This document shows positions 8,969-18,679 of a DNA stretch of 64,000 bases, in pieces. The translations under genes and the position numbers were made by a program. Source of the stretch: an uncultured Pelagibacteraceae bacterium (GTDB lineage: Bacteria; Pseudomonadota; Alphaproteobacteria; Pelagibacterales; Pelagibacteraceae); the NCBI GenBank assembly GCA_902617625.1, contig CACMXJ010000003.1, positions 1 through 64,000 on the forward strand. Reading direction: 5' to 3'. The first letter of the stretch is position 1, and each line of letters starts with the position of its first letter. The notes under the pieces were generated by a model, which saw nothing but the letters and a program-made list of their open reading frames with translations, ran no database searches and was not told where the DNA came from.

Positions 8969-9759
8969 AAAAATATCTTGTAATTGGAAATCCTATTGAG
9001 CACTCACTATCACCCAAATTACACAATTATTGGTTTGAAAAAAATAATATTAATGCAAATTATGATAGAAAAAAAATAGATAAAAGCGAAATCCCAGGAA
9101 TTATTTCTGAAATTAGGGAGGATAAATTAGATGGAATAAATGTTACTGTTCCTTATAAAAGTGACGTCATTCCTTTTTTAGATACGTTAAGCAAAGAGTC
9201 TCAAATAACACAATCTGTTAATACTATATATAAACAAGATAGAAAACTTATCGGTCATAACACTGATATAAAAGGTTTTGAATTGAGTTTAAAGGAAACT
9301 CAATTTAATTTAGAAAACAAGACAATATTTATATTGGGAGCTGGAGGTGTTGTACCTTCTATAATTTATGCTTTAGAAAAAATAGGTAATTCTAAAATTA
9401 TAGTAAGTAATAGGACTAAGCAAAAAACTGACAACTTAAAAAAATATTTTTCAAATATCAGCGTAGTTGACTGGGGAGATCAACCTGAATTTGATATGAT
9501 TATTAATGCCACTAGTCTAGGCTTAAATAAAGAAGATAACATTGGTTTGAACTTCAAAAATATAAATAAAAAAAAACTATTCTACGATGTTATCTATAAT
9601 CCAAAAGAGACTAATTTTTTAAGAACTGGAAAAGACTTAGGTTGTCAGGTTTCTAATGGTAAAATGATGTTTATTTATCAGGCTTTAGAAGCGTTTAAGT
9701 TATGGCACAAAGTTGAACCAGAAATTAACGAAGAATTAAAGAAATTATTAGATTTATGA
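8965..9759 (+). CDS. aroE: Shikimate dehydrogenase
   Basis: NADPH-dependent reduction of 3-dehydroshikimate to shikimate in the chorismate pathway. The 264-aa protein has the substrate-binding NPIEHSLSPKLHN at 9-21, the catalytic-Lys block NVTVPYK, and a glycine-rich GAGGVV nucleotide loop near 121-127. The C-terminal region contains NGKMMFIYQALEAF. Four-nt overlaps join it to maf and coaE, so the genes are likely one operon. Full length. Confidence 0.97.
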   Translation: MKKYLVIGNPIEHSLSPKLHNYWFEKNNINANYDRKKIDKSEIPGIISEIREDKLDGINVTVPYKSDVIPFLDTLSKESQITQSVNTIYKQDRKLIGHNTDIKGFELSLKETQFNLENKTIFILGAGGVVPSIIYALEKIGNSKIIVSNRTKQKTDNLKKYFSNISVVDWGDQPEFDMIINATSLGLNKEDNIGLNFKNINKKKLFYDVIYNPKETNFLRTGKDLGCQVSNGKMMFIYQALEAFKLWHKVEPEINEELKKLLDL

Positions 9760-10325
9760 AAAGAATAGGCGTTTTAGGAGATATAGGTTCTGGCAAAACT
9801 TACATAGCTAAATCTTTTGGTTTTCCTGTATTTAACGCTGATTTAGAAGTTGCTAAAATTTATAAATATAACAGAAAAGTTTTTCAAAAATTAAAAAAAG
9901 AACTTCCAAATTATTTTGATTCTTTTCCCGTAAAAAAAAAAGAAATTATTAATGCAATTTTATCTAATAGGAAAAATTTAAAAAGAATTATTAAGATTGT
10001 TCATCGTGAAGTTAGAAAAAAAATGAATAATTTTTTAAGAAAGAACAAACATAAAAAATTTGTTGTATTAGACATTCCTCTTCTATTGGAGAATAAAATC
10101 AACAAAAAAAAAGATATATTAATTTTTGTTGAGTCTAAGAAATCAGAAATTTTAAAAAGATTAAAAAAACGAAAAAATTTTAATATGGAAATACTAAATA
10201 ATTTTAAAAAGATGCAACTATCGCTTGTCTTAAAAAAGAAAAAATCTCAATTTATAATTAAGAACAATTTTAAAAAAAATTCTGTTAAAGTTAGGGTAAA
10301 GGAAATTATAAAAAATTTAGTATGA
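9756..10325 (+). CDS. coaE: Dephospho-CoA kinase
   Basis: Phosphorylates the 3'-hydroxyl of dephospho-CoA, the last step of CoA synthesis. The 189-aa protein has its P-loop as GDIGSGKT at 8-15 (the family usually has GGIGSGKS), then FPVFNADLEVAKIY with the conserved Asp, and VLDIPLLLE in the CoA-binding region. It is extremely rich in Lys and Asn and quite diverged, but its place between aroE and dnaQ is the conserved alphaproteobacterial order. The assignment rests on motifs plus synteny. Confidence 0.93.
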   Translation: MKRIGVLGDIGSGKTYIAKSFGFPVFNADLEVAKIYKYNRKVFQKLKKELPNYFDSFPVKKKEIINAILSNRKNLKRIIKIVHREVRKKMNNFLRKNKHKKFVVLDIPLLLENKINKKKDILIFVESKKSEILKRLKKRKNFNMEILNNFKKMQLSLVLKKKKSQFIIKNNFKKNSVKVRVKEIIKNLV

Positions 10326-10984
10326 AAGAAATTGTATTAGACACAGAAACAACTGGTCTTTCAGTTAAAGAGGGGCATAGAATTGTAGAAATAGGGTGTA
10401 TTGAGTTAGATAATTTAATACCAACAAAAAAAAAATTTCATTGTTATTTAAATCCTGAAAGAAAAGTATCTGAAAAAGCTTTCGAAGTGCATGGATACTC
10501 AGATAGTTTTTTATCAGACAAAATGAAATTTAGAGAAATAGCTGATGATTTTCTAAGATTTATTAAAGATAAAAGATTAATAATTCATAATGCAGAATTT
10601 GATTTATCTCATTTAAATAATGAACTACAGATTGTCGGAAAAAATAAAATTGATAATGAAGTAATAGACACGGTATCACTAGCTAGAAATAAATTTCCTG
10701 GATCCCAAATAAGTTTGGATGCTTTATGCAAAAGATATAGGATAGACAATTCCAAAAGGGTCCAACATACAGCACTTATCGATTGTGATCTGCTAGCCAA
10801 AGTTTATATAAACTTAATCGATCAAAAAGAACCAACTTTAGATTTTAAAAATATAGAAGAAGACGTTTCAAAATTAGGCGCTGAAAAAGTTATTTATTCT
10901 AGAAAAATTATCGAACCATCTCCCGAAGAGCTTGAAAATCATCAAATTTATTTAAAGGCTTCTCTAAAAAAAAACTATTTTTAA
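10322..10984 (+). CDS. dnaQ: DNA polymerase III epsilon subunit (3'-5' exonuclease)
   Basis: Proofreading subunit of the replicative polymerase. The 220-aa protein has Exo I as Asp7 and Glu9 (LDTETTG), Exo II in HNAEFDLSHLN, and Exo III with His and Asp in HTALIDCDLLA. After about residue 175 a tail follows that should contact the alpha subunit. It overlaps coaE by 4 nt. Its TAA lies in a TTAA palindrome shared with the stop of convergent secB. Confidence 0.97.
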   Translation: MKEIVLDTETTGLSVKEGHRIVEIGCIELDNLIPTKKKFHCYLNPERKVSEKAFEVHGYSDSFLSDKMKFREIADDFLRFIKDKRLIIHNAEFDLSHLNNELQIVGKNKIDNEVIDTVSLARNKFPGSQISLDALCKRYRIDNSKRVQHTALIDCDLLAKVYINLIDQKEPTLDFKNIEEDVSKLGAEKVIYSRKIIEPSPEELENHQIYLKASLKKNYF

Positions 10985-11409
10985 TGTAATCTATCTAAAT
11001 AAAGTTTCGTAAAATCAATTTTTTTCTCTAACTTGATATTAGGAAATCCAGAGTTGTGCATCATATCAGTAAATGATTTTTCTATATCAGAAACAACTGA
11101 ATTAGGCACGTCGCATAATATAATTTTTTCTAAATCTTTTTTTTCTTTAATAGACTCATCAATTTTTATTGCTACTGCGTAAATAATCTCAAAATGAGAT
11201 CTTTTAACTTTGGTGTCTTTGTGTTGAAATTTTAGTGTTATGATTACTTCAATCATTTTATTTTTAAGGGCTATTGATTTGATATCTATATCTAATTGAT
11301 ATTTACCAATATTATTTCCTGCAGACAGGTAAGTTTCAACGTCAGGTGTTTCGCTAGACATATCTTTTATGTATTTTGCTAAAATTTTAAATTTTTCTGT
11401 CATTGTCAT
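10981..11409 (-). CDS. secB: Protein-export chaperone SecB
   Basis: Tetrameric chaperone that keeps secreted preproteins unfolded and delivers them to SecA. The 142-aa protein is slightly shorter than the usual 150-160 aa. Recognisable stretches are KYIKDMSSETPD near the start, a beta-strand core, and the C-terminal FPNIKLEKKIDFTKLY where families have PPxxPxxIDFxxLY. It overlaps fxsA upstream by 23 nt and ends against dnaQ. dnaQ-secB-fxsA is conserved in alphaproteobacteria. Confidence 0.92.
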   Translation of the reverse strand: MTMTEKFKILAKYIKDMSSETPDVETYLSAGNNIGKYQLDIDIKSIALKNKMIEVIITLKFQHKDTKVKRSHFEIIYAVAIKIDESIKEKKDLEKIILCDVPNSVVSDIEKSFTDMMHNSGFPNIKLEKKIDFTKLYLDRLH

Positions 11410-11812
11410 CCTCTATATCTTCAAATTCCCCCTCAATAAAATCATTCTTTTTCATCTCTTTATTTTTAAATTTTTTATTAAATCTTCCTAACATTAACTT
11501 TCGTGTTATTGGGACGATTAATAAGAAACCAATCAGGTCAGTTGCAAATCCTGGTATGATTAACAGAACAGCTGCAAATGCTATTGCGGCACCAGAAATT
11601 AATTCGTGGGCTGGAATTTGATTTTTAATTATTTGCATCATTCCAGATCTCAGAGTGTTAATCCCTTCGTATCTGGCGTAGTACACTCCTACAACCGCAG
11701 TAAAAAATACCAAGAATATGGTGCTGAAAGCTCCTATTTGAGACCCGATCTTTATAAAAAGGTAAATCTCTACAATTGGGATTAAAATAACAGCTAAAAG
11801 TACTGTGTTCAT
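11387..11812 (-). CDS. fxsA: FxsA family inner-membrane protein
   Basis: FxsA proteins are small cytoplasmic-membrane proteins; the E. coli one relieves phage T7 F-exclusion when overproduced, and the native role is unknown. The 141-aa protein has hydrophobic segments around 1-20, 25-45 and 73-100. It carries the family pattern IPIVEIYLFIKIGSQIGA and an LIGFLLIVPITR stretch, then a charged tail of about 30 residues. It shares 23 nt with secB and is divergent from timA across 57 nt. Confidence 0.9.
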   Translation of the reverse strand: MNTVLLAVILIPIVEIYLFIKIGSQIGAFSTIFLVFFTAVVGVYYARYEGINTLRSGMMQIIKNQIPAHELISGAAIAFAAVLLIIPGFATDLIGFLLIVPITRKLMLGRFNKKFKNKEMKKNDFIEGEFEDIEDDNDRKI

Positions 11813-11869
11813 TTGTCTTTAATGTAATTGTTAGTTGAAATTAATCAACATAGTAATTAAGTTTAGGTT

Positions 11870-12466
11870 ATGAATTATAGTTTTGAGTACATTGATATTA
11901 TTTTATTAGCAATGATTGCTGGCTTCATTTTTTTAAGACTTAGAGGAATTTTAGGTAAAAGAACAGGTTTTGAGGGAAAAGCCTCACCCCAGTTTGAGGA
12001 AATGTTGAAAAATATAAATCCTGAAACAAAAATTAATAAAAAAACTGATTTTGACGAAAATGCAAAAAAAGACTTTTTAAAAGGTGCTAAAATAGCATAC
12101 GAAACTATTATTACAGACTTTGGTGATACTGATAATAAATTGACAACAAGTAAGCCTTTATTAAGCAATAAAATTTACGATCAGTTTAACACTGCACTAA
12201 AAGAAAGAGGTAAAAGAGGTCATCTTGCAGAAATTACTTTTATTGGAGTAAATTCAGCGAATATAAAAGAGCATAAGTATTTAGGAAAAATTTTACAGGT
12301 AACTGTAGAATTTGTAGGTGAAGTAATCACCTGTATTAGAGATAAAGATAAAAAGATAGTTTCTGGAGACCCCGAAAAAATTAAGAAGATTTATGATACC
12401 TGGGTATTTTCAAGAGATACAAGTACTAATAATCCAAATTGGCAGTTAGTTGATACTCTTTCTTAA
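11870..12466 (+). CDS. timA: Tim44-like membrane-anchored protein (TimA type)
   Basis: Alphaproteobacterial Tim44-domain protein related to the mitochondrial import-motor adaptor; bacterial members sit at the inner membrane and bind membrane or envelope partners. The 198-aa protein has an N-terminal transmembrane segment at about 9-26, then FLRLRGILGKRTGFE. A Tim44 domain fills about 65-195, ending in DTWVFSRDTSTNNPNWQLVDT, a stretch typical of the fold. It lies in the usual spot next to fxsA and secB. Its TAA abuts the next gene's TTG start. Confidence 0.88.
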   Translation: MNYSFEYIDIILLAMIAGFIFLRLRGILGKRTGFEGKASPQFEEMLKNINPETKINKKTDFDENAKKDFLKGAKIAYETIITDFGDTDNKLTTSKPLLSNKIYDQFNTALKERGKRGHLAEITFIGVNSANIKEHKYLGKILQVTVEFVGEVITCIRDKDKKIVSGDPEKIKKIYDTWVFSRDTSTNNPNWQLVDTLS

Positions 12467-12880
12467 TTGAACAGTAATATTTCAGATAAAGACAAAAAGG
12501 ATTGGAAAGACTTTTTAGAAAAAAATGAAAAGTTACCAAATAAAGATTTAGAAAAAAAAGAGAATAAATTTCATATTACTAAATCATTAGATCTTCATGG
12601 TTACACACTTGATGAAGCAAACAAAAAAGTTGAAAGTTTTATAATTGATTGTTTCGATCAAAAAGTTTCCAAAGTTAAAATAGTTACCGGTAAAGGACTG
12701 CATTCTCAAAATGATAAAGACCCATATATTTCAAAGAAATTTGGTATTTTAAGAAATTCTGTTCCTGATTTTATTAAAAATAACCCCAGTTTAATGAAAA
12801 AAATTAAAACTATGACTGATGCTGAAATTGAAGATGGTGGGAGTGGGGCTTTTTATATTTTTTTAAAAAAAAAATTATAA
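12467..12880 (+). CDS. smr: Smr (MutS2 C-terminal-like) domain protein
   Basis: Small protein with a Smr domain, a fold known for DNA nicking or RNA cleavage. The 137-aa protein has a charged N-terminal tail of about 35 residues, then the domain with [11 protein letters not shown] (the LDxH motif, near 44-47), [11 protein letters not shown] (the TGxG motif) and a C-terminal [11 protein letters not shown]. The start is TTG at 12467, directly after the timA TAA; no better ATG is in frame nearby. Its TAA and that of hslU share the palindrome TTATAA at 12875-12880. Confidence 0.88.
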   Translation: MNSNISDKDKKDWKDFLEKNEKLPNKDLEKKENKFHITKSLDLHGYTLDEANKKVESFIIDCFDQKVSKVKIVTGKGLHSQNDKDPYISKKFGILRNSVPDFIKNNPSLMKKIKTMTDAEIEDGGSGAFYIFLKKKL

Positions 12881-14248
12881 AATAAATTTTGATAGATCTG
12901 TATCTTTGACAAGATTATCAAGATTTTTGTTTATATATTCTTTATTTATTGAGATTTTTTCACCAGATCTGTCAGTTGCAGTGAAACTAATTTCATCAAG
13001 GATTTTCTCTATTATTGTGTGTAATCTTCGAGCTCCTATATTTTCAACAGTTGCATTTACCTCTGACGCAATATTTGCTATTGCATCAATACCATCTTCA
13101 GTAAATTCAAGCTCAACATTCTCAGTCTTTAACAAAGCCACATACTGTTTGATTAAACTAAAATCAGGTTCTTTAAGAATTCTTTTAAAATCCTCACTTG
13201 ATAAAGCCTCTAGTTCAACTCTGATTGGGAGTCTTCCTTGTAACTCGGGGAGTAAATCAGAAGGCTTGGCTAATTGGAAAGCACCAGATGCAATAAATAA
13301 TATATGGTCAGTTTTTATAGGTCCATATTTTGTATTAACAGTTGTTCCCTCAATTAAAGGTAATAAATCTCTCTGTACACCTTCTCTAGATACATCTCCT
13401 CCGACTCTATCTGTCCTTCCAGAAATTTTGTCTATTTCATCTAAGAAAACAATCCCATTATTTTCGGTGGAGATCTTTGCAGCTTTAATTATTTTATCTT
13501 GTTCAATTAACTTATCAGATTCATCATTTATCAAAATTTCGTGAGATTCTTTTACTGTCATTTTTTTCTTTTTTTCCTGCTTGCCCATAGACCTCCCAAG
13601 CATCTCGCCAATATTAATCATTCCTACATTAGCACCTGGCATTCCAGGAATTTCAAATGATGTGCTATTGCCACCACTTTCGCTGACAGCTATTTCTATC
13701 TCGTTATTATCTAGATCACCATCTCTGAGTCTTTTTCTAAAGCTTTCTCTTGTAGCCGTACTTGCTTTTTTCCCAACTAAAGCATCTAATACTTTTTCTT
13801 CAGCTAATTTTTGAGCTTTTGCGTAGACCTCTTTTCTTTTTTTAACTTTTTCCATTGAAATTGCTATTTCAATTAAATCTCTGACAATTTGTTCCACATC
13901 TCTTCCAACATAACCCACCTCAGTAAATCTAGTTGCTTCAACTTTTACAAAAGGAGCCTCTGCTAATTTGGAAAGTCTTCTTGAAATTTCTGTTTTACCA
14001 ACACCCGTTGGCCCAATCATTAAAATATTTTTTGGCAAAACTTCATTTCTCATTTCACCTTTTAAAGCTTGTCTTCTCCATCTGTTTCGCAAGGCAACAG
14101 CAACCGCTCTTTTTGCTTTATTTTGACCAACTACAAACCTGTCTAGTTCAGAGACAATTTCTCTTGGTGATAAGGAGCTTACTAATGAAGCCTCCTCTTT
14201 CTGCTGATCCCCTTTAGGATGCAATTGAGTTACGTTTGATTTATCCAT
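12875..14248 (-). CDS. hslU: ATP-dependent protease ATPase subunit HslU
   Basis: AAA+ unfoldase that feeds proteins to the HslV peptidase. The 457-aa protein has Walker A GPTGVGKT at 79-86, an intermediate I-domain, Walker B within IVFLDEIDK, the sensor region after GALQL-like [10 protein letters not shown], and the C-terminal LSKFIL that docks into HslV. The N-terminus has about 22 residues before SPREIVSEL that E. coli HslU lacks. hslV lies directly upstream and the two share one base (stop TAA / start ATG at 14248). Confidence 0.97.
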   Translation of the reverse strand: MDKSNVTQLHPKGDQQKEEASLVSSLSPREIVSELDRFVVGQNKAKRAVAVALRNRWRRQALKGEMRNEVLPKNILMIGPTGVGKTEISRRLSKLAEAPFVKVEATRFTEVGYVGRDVEQIVRDLIEIAISMEKVKKRKEVYAKAQKLAEEKVLDALVGKKASTATRESFRKRLRDGDLDNNEIEIAVSESGGNSTSFEIPGMPGANVGMINIGEMLGRSMGKQEKKKKMTVKESHEILINDESDKLIEQDKIIKAAKISTENNGIVFLDEIDKISGRTDRVGGDVSREGVQRDLLPLIEGTTVNTKYGPIKTDHILFIASGAFQLAKPSDLLPELQGRLPIRVELEALSSEDFKRILKEPDFSLIKQYVALLKTENVELEFTEDGIDAIANIASEVNATVENIGARRLHTIIEKILDEISFTATDRSGEKISINKEYINKNLDNLVKDTDLSKFIL

Positions 14249-14763
14249 TATATTTTTTCAACTTTGACATTTTCATTTGTAAATACGCAGATATCAGCTG
14301 CAACTTTTATAGCTTTTTTTGCAACTTCTTCTGCTGATATATTGCTTTCCATTAAAACTTTCCCTGCAGCTAAAGCATAATTACCACCTGAGCCAATGCC
14401 AATAACATCACCCTCAGGTTCTAGAACGTCACCAGTACCTGAAATTATATAACTGTTACTCTTGTCACCTACCGCCATCAGCGCTTCTAATCTTCTTAGA
14501 TATTTATCAGTTCTCCAATCTTTAGCTAACTCTACAGCAGCTCTAGATAAGTTACCTGCATGCTTTTCTAATTTTCCCTCTAATCTCTCAAATAATGTTA
14601 AAGCATCAGCTGTTGATCCAGCAAAACCAGCTACGACATCTCTCTTTTCAATTTTTCTTACTTTTGAGGCAGTGCTTTTTACGACAGTATTGCCCATACT
14701 TACTTGGCCATCACCAGCTACTACCACTTCGTTGTTTTTTCTAACTAACACAATCGTTGTCAT
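14248..14763 (-). CDS. hslV: ATP-dependent protease peptidase subunit HslV
   Basis: Proteasome-like threonine peptidase of the HslUV complex. The 171-aa protein starts [20 protein letters not shown]; Thr2 becomes the N-terminal nucleophile after Met removal. [13 protein letters not shown] and [13 protein letters not shown] are family blocks. The length is usual and there is no propeptide beyond Met. It is first of the hslV-hslU pair, divergent from hisB across 91 nt. Heat-shock control would be expected, but I see no clear sigma-32 site. Confidence 0.97.
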   Translation of the reverse strand: MTTIVLVRKNNEVVVAGDGQVSMGNTVVKSTASKVRKIEKRDVVAGFAGSTADALTLFERLEGKLEKHAGNLSRAAVELAKDWRTDKYLRRLEALMAVGDKSNSYIISGTGDVLEPEGDVIGIGSGGNYALAAGKVLMESNISAEEVAKKAIKVAADICVFTNENVKVEKI

Positions 14764-14854
14764 AGCTTATAAATGGATACTAAATTTGATACTTCAAGCC
14801 CAGGTTTAGTATTATTGCCATTATTGAATAATATATGTATACCTGTTTTTAATT

Positions 14855-15445
14855 ATGAAGCGTAAAGGCAAAATAAGCAGGAAAACAAAAGAAACAAGCA
14901 TTAGTGTTGATTTAAATATTGACGGTAAAGGTAAATACAAAATTGACACGGGAATAGGTTTTTTAAACCACATGCTTGAGCAACTATCTAAGCATTCCTC
15001 AATAGACATGAATATAAAAGCTAAAGGCGACACTCATATTGATCTACATCACACAACCGAAGATACAGGAATTGCTATTGGTGAAGCTTTGAAAAAAGCA
15101 CTAAAAAAATCTATTGGAATTAGAAGATATGCTCACGCAATGATCCCAATGGACGAAACTTTATCACGTGTAGCTATTGATATTTCAAATAGACCCTATT
15201 TAATTTGGAAAGTAAATTTAAAAGTAGAAAAGCTTGGCGAGATGGATACAGAACTTTTTAAAGAATGGTTTCAAGCGTTTTCTCAAGCTGCTGGAATTAC
15301 TCTTCACGTTGAAAATATTTATGGTGACAATAGTCACCACATTATCGAGTCTTGCTATAAAGGATTAGCGAGATCTTTAAGAACTGCATTGGAAATAGAT
15401 CCTAGGAATAAAAAAACCATTCCTTCTACAAAAGGTTCTTTATAA
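14855..15445 (+). CDS. hisB: Imidazoleglycerol-phosphate dehydratase
   Basis: Dehydrates imidazoleglycerol phosphate to imidazoleacetol phosphate. This is the monofunctional 196-aa form without the histidinol phosphatase domain of E. coli HisB. Metal-binding histidines lie in [11 protein letters not shown] (38-48) and DLHHTTED (63-70), repeated in the second half as [11 protein letters not shown]. It heads hisB-hisH-hisA-hisF-hisE with gaps of 1-5 nt or overlaps, so one transcript is likely. Confidence 0.97.
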   Translation: MKRKGKISRKTKETSISVDLNIDGKGKYKIDTGIGFLNHMLEQLSKHSSIDMNIKAKGDTHIDLHHTTEDTGIAIGEALKKALKKSIGIRRYAHAMIPMDETLSRVAIDISNRPYLIWKVNLKVEKLGEMDTELFKEWFQAFSQAAGITLHVENIYGDNSHHIIESCYKGLARSLRTALEIDPRNKKTIPSTKGSL

Positions 15446-15450
15446 GTTTA

Positions 15451-16077
15451 ATGAACGTCACAATTGTTGATTATAAATCGGGCAATATAAGCTCGGTAAT
15501 AAACTCTTTTAGAGAAGTTGCAAAAGAAAAAGTAACTATCGAGGTTACCTCAGATTTAAATAAGATAAAATCAAGTGACAAAGTAGTTTTGCCAGGGCAG
15601 GGCTCATTTAAAAGTTGTGTGGATGCCTTGAGTGAAATTAAAGGTCTCACAGATACTTTAAATGAATTTGTAATAAATTATAAAAAACCTTTACTTGGAA
15701 TTTGTGTTGGCTTGCAGATGTTTGCTGATGTTGGTTATGAAGAAATTGAAACTAAAGGCTTAGGATGGATTTCAGGAAAAGTTTCAAAAATAGATAATCA
15801 GAACGGTAAGTATAAACTTCCTCATATTGGTTGGAATCAAATCAATATTGTCAAAGATAGTAAAATTTTTAAAGATATAGAAAATAATTCTCATATGTAT
15901 TTTGTTCATAGTTATGAATTTGTTCCAAATGATAAAAAAGTGATTTCAGCAACAACAGATTATTCATCAAATATTGTTTGCTCTGTTGAAAAAGAAAATA
16001 TTTTTGGAACCCAATTTCATCCAGAGAAGAGTGATAGGATTGGGCTTAAAATAATTGATAATTTTATAAGTTTGTAA
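15451..16077 (+). CDS. hisH: Imidazole glycerol phosphate synthase, glutaminase subunit HisH
   Basis: Class I glutamine amidotransferase that supplies ammonia to HisF. The 208-aa protein has the start IVDYKSGNISSV, the oxyanion/nucleophile region LLGICVGLQMF with the catalytic Cys, and the catalytic His-Glu in FHPEKSD near the C-terminus. It follows hisB after 5 nt and precedes hisA by 1 nt, as expected for a complex formed with HisF. Confidence 0.97.
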   Translation: MNVTIVDYKSGNISSVINSFREVAKEKVTIEVTSDLNKIKSSDKVVLPGQGSFKSCVDALSEIKGLTDTLNEFVINYKKPLLGICVGLQMFADVGYEEIETKGLGWISGKVSKIDNQNGKYKLPHIGWNQINIVKDSKIFKDIENNSHMYFVHSYEFVPNDKKVISATTDYSSNIVCSVEKENIFGTQFHPEKSDRIGLKIIDNFISL

Positions 16078-16078
16078 A

Positions 16079-16795
16079 ATGAAAATATTTCCCGCAATAG
16101 ATATTAAAGATAAAAAGTGTGTAAGATTAGTTAAAGGAGATTTTGATAATAAAACTGAGTATGAAATGTCTCCAATTGAACAAGCAGGAAAATATAAAGA
16201 TCATGGATTTAAAAATTTACACATAGTTGATTTAGATGGTGCTTTAACTGGTGAAACAGTAAATTTAGATATTATTCAGGATATAATTGGTAAATTTAAT
16301 TTAAAGGTTGAGGTTGGTGGTGGCATTAGAAATTCTGATAGCATTCAAAAATACATTGATGCTGGTGTAGAGAAAGTCATTCTTGGAAGTGCTGCTATTA
16401 AAGACAAGAACTTTTTAAAAGAATCTTGTGAAAAATTTCCAAATAAAATTGCATTAGGTTTAGATGCTAAAGACGGGTATTTGTCAGTATCTGGATGGAA
16501 AGAAAGTTCTAATCAATTAACTTTAGAGTATTTAAAAGAGGTCAATGAATATGGTGTTAGTAGATTAATTTATACTGATATTGAGAGAGATGGTATGAAG
16601 CAAAGTCCAAATTTTAATGAAACAATGAAAGTTGCTACGATGTCAAAGTGTCCTGTAATTATATCAGGTGGTGTTTCATCAATAGATGATATTAAAAAAG
16701 CGAGGAATTTAAAAAATGTTGAGGGTATAATAGTTGGTAAAGCTATTTATGATGGAGATATAAAATTAGAGGAATTAGTAAAAGAAGATGCTTAA
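16079..16795 (+). CDS. hisA: ProFAR isomerase HisA
   Basis: Isomerises N'-(5'-phosphoribosylformimino)-AICAR-ribotide, fourth step of histidine synthesis. The 238-aa TIM barrel has the general acid/base Asp8 in [23 protein letters not shown] and VIISGGVSS phosphate loops, and Asp in ALGLDAKDG on the opposite half. The end overlaps hisF by 8 nt. HisA and HisF are old duplicates and both phosphate-binding loops are visible in each. Confidence 0.97.
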   Translation: MKIFPAIDIKDKKCVRLVKGDFDNKTEYEMSPIEQAGKYKDHGFKNLHIVDLDGALTGETVNLDIIQDIIGKFNLKVEVGGGIRNSDSIQKYIDAGVEKVILGSAAIKDKNFLKESCEKFPNKIALGLDAKDGYLSVSGWKESSNQLTLEYLKEVNEYGVSRLIYTDIERDGMKQSPNFNETMKVATMSKCPVIISGGVSSIDDIKKARNLKNVEGIIVGKAIYDGDIKLEELVKEDA

Positions 16796-17543
16796 AAACA
16801 GAATAATACCTTGTTTAGACGTAAAAAATGGTCGTGTTGTTAAAGGTATAAACTTTGTTGATCTAAAAGATGCAGGAGACCCTGTGGAACAAGCCAAAAT
16901 TTATAGCGATGGTGGAGCAGATGAAATTTGTTTTTTAGATATTACTGCTTCAAATGAAAATAGAGATACTATTTACGATGTTGTGGAGAAAACTTCAAAA
17001 AAATGTTTCGTGCCATTAACTGTAGGAGGTGGTGTTAGAAATATTGAGGATATTAACAAATTACTTAATTGTGGGGCTGATAAAGTTTCCATAAACACTG
17101 CAGCAGTTGAAAATTCAAAAGTTGTTATCGATAGTTCAAAAAAATTTGGGTCTCAGTGCATTGTAGTTGCAATTGATGCAAAAAAAAATGGAGATAAGTG
17201 GGAAGTGTTTACTCACGGAGGAAGAAATAATAGTGGTATTGATGCGTTGGAGTACGCTGAACAAATGGAAAAAAACGGTGCAGGGGAGTTATTAGTAACT
17301 TCTATGGATAGAGATGGAACACAAGTAGGTTATGATATTGATCTAATGTCAGGAATTTCATCTAGAGTAAATATCCCAGTTATCGCATCAGGTGGCGTAG
17401 GTAATTTAGATCACCTAGTGGATGGAATTAAATTAGGAAAAGCTAGCGCTGTTCTTGCGGCTTCAATATTTCACTATGGAAAACACTCGGTAAAAGAAGC
17501 CAAGGATTATTTGGACTCAAAAGGAATACCTGTTAGAATTTAA
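16788..17543 (+). CDS. hisF: Imidazole glycerol phosphate synthase, cyclase subunit HisF
   Basis: Cyclase half of IGP synthase, using ammonia channelled from HisH to make imidazoleglycerol phosphate and AICAR. The 251-aa barrel has catalytic Asp11-type [13 protein letters not shown] at the N-terminus, Asp in [11 protein letters not shown] near 130, and the phosphate loops LTVGGGVRN and [13 protein letters not shown] made here feeds purine synthesis through purH, also in this window (24.5-26.1 kb). Confidence 0.97.
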   Translation: MLKNRIIPCLDVKNGRVVKGINFVDLKDAGDPVEQAKIYSDGGADEICFLDITASNENRDTIYDVVEKTSKKCFVPLTVGGGVRNIEDINKLLNCGADKVSINTAAVENSKVVIDSSKKFGSQCIVVAIDAKKNGDKWEVFTHGGRNNSGIDALEYAEQMEKNGAGELLVTSMDRDGTQVGYDIDLMSGISSRVNIPVIASGGVGNLDHLVDGIKLGKASAVLAASIFHYGKHSVKEAKDYLDSKGIPVRI

Positions 17544-17544
17544 T

Positions 17545-17817
17545 ATGCTCAATACTTTAGAAAGTTTATTTAATCTTGCAAGAGAGCGAAAAAAAACTCC
17601 AGTAGATGGTTCTTACACTAATAAATTGCTTAGTGATAAATCGTTGAGCAAAGAAAAGATCCTAGAAGAAATTAATGAACTTATTGAAGCGGTAGAAAAA
17701 AATTCAAATAAAATTCATGAAGCAGCTGATGTTTTCTATCATCTGATAATGTATCTAGAGGCAAATGATGTGAAAATTGAAGATGTAATGGAAGAACTAA
17801 ACAAAAGAAAAAAATGA
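17545..17817 (+). CDS. hisE: Phosphoribosyl-ATP pyrophosphatase HisE
   Basis: Hydrolyses PR-ATP to PR-AMP in histidine synthesis. The 90-aa protein is the single-domain form, an all-alpha MazG-like pyrophosphatase with the acidic pattern EEINELIEA and EAADVFYHLIMYLE for Mg binding. It starts 1 nt after hisF and overlaps hinT by 4 nt. The cyclohydrolase hisI is not in this window and must be elsewhere. Confidence 0.93.
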   Translation: MLNTLESLFNLARERKKTPVDGSYTNKLLSDKSLSKEKILEEINELIEAVEKNSNKIHEAADVFYHLIMYLEANDVKIEDVMEELNKRKK

Positions 17818-18179
17818 GTTACGATGATAATAATATTTTTGCAAAAATATTAAGGGGAGAAATTCCTTGTAAAAAGATTTACGAGGATGATCACGTTTTG
17901 TCATTTCATGATATTAACCCACAAAAAAAAATTCATGTATTGGTAATACCTAAAGGAAAATATATTGATCTCGATGATTTTAGTCAAAACGCCTCTCCAG
18001 AGGAAATGGTTGGTTTATTTAAGGGTATAAACCTAGTTGCTAAAAAACTTGGGATATCAGTTGACGGTGGTAAAGGTTATCGAGCTTTAGTTAATATTTC
18101 TGAACACGGTGGTCAAGAGGTACCTCATTTACATTTTCATCTATTTGGAGGTGAAAAAGTTGGAAAGATGGTGGAGTGA
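17814..18179 (+). CDS. hinT: HIT family nucleotide hydrolase (HinT-like)
   Basis: Histidine-triad proteins hydrolyse adenosine 5'-phosphoramidates and similar nucleotides. The 121-aa protein starts with NIFAKILRGEIPCKKIYEDD, the family's N-terminal pattern, and has the triad HLHFHLFGG near the C-terminus. hisE-HIT adjacency is common in alphaproteobacteria. It overlaps hisE and the following GNAT gene by 4 nt each, so all are likely co-transcribed. Confidence 0.93.
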   Translation: MSYDDNNIFAKILRGEIPCKKIYEDDHVLSFHDINPQKKIHVLVIPKGKYIDLDDFSQNASPEEMVGLFKGINLVAKKLGISVDGGKGYRALVNISEHGGQEVPHLHFHLFGGEKVGKMVE

Positions 18180-18679
18180 GCATTAAAGTTGAAAGAAATT
18201 ATTTAGAAATTAACTCACTTAAAGACTTAAAAAAATCAAAATTTTCTCCAGATGATTGCTTAATTGATCTTAGTGATCCAACAGATTTTCAAATAAATAA
18301 ATTTTTTTATAAAAAAATCGGTAAAGAACATCGATGGACTGATCGATTAGTTTGGACAGATAAACAGTGGGTGGAATATATTTCTGACCAAAAGGTAAAA
18401 ACCTACATTCTTAAAAAAGCTGATGATATGGCTGGATATTTTGAACTTATTTTCCATAAGGAAAAAAAGGAGACAGAAATTGCTTATTTGGGTTTACTCA
18501 AAGAGTATCAAAATAAAAAATTAGGCTCTTTCCTTTTAACATCAGCTATAGAAAATTCTTTTTCTGAAAATACTAATAGAGTCTGGGTACATACTTGTTC
18601 TTTAGATCATAAAAATGCATTAAATAATTATATTTCAAGGGGCATGAGAGTCTATAAAACAGAATCTGTTTCAATTTAA
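18176..18679 (+). CDS. GNAT family N-acetyltransferase
   Basis: Acetyl-CoA-dependent acetyltransferase of unknown substrate. In the 167-aa protein the GNAT core lies at about 70-160: an IAYLGLLKEYQNKKLGSFLL stretch carries the acetyl-CoA pyrophosphate-binding pattern (Q/R-x-x-G-x-G/S), followed by RVWVHTCSLDHKNALNNYISRG, the usual C-terminal motif. The start is GTG at 18176 in a GTGA overlap with the hinT stop. It ends against lolA with a shared TTAA. The chosen start fits the operon overlap. Confidence 0.85.
   Translation: MSIKVERNYLEINSLKDLKKSKFSPDDCLIDLSDPTDFQINKFFYKKIGKEHRWTDRLVWTDKQWVEYISDQKVKTYILKKADDMAGYFELIFHKEKKETEIAYLGLLKEYQNKKLGSFLLTSAIENSFSENTNRVWVHTCSLDHKNALNNYISRGMRVYKTESVSI

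Noticed and set aside
12906-13814. Long plus-strand ORFs (up to 212 codons) opposite hslU
   Set aside because: Ser/Leu/Ile-rich shadow translations of the hslU antisense strand; hslU is complete and well conserved.
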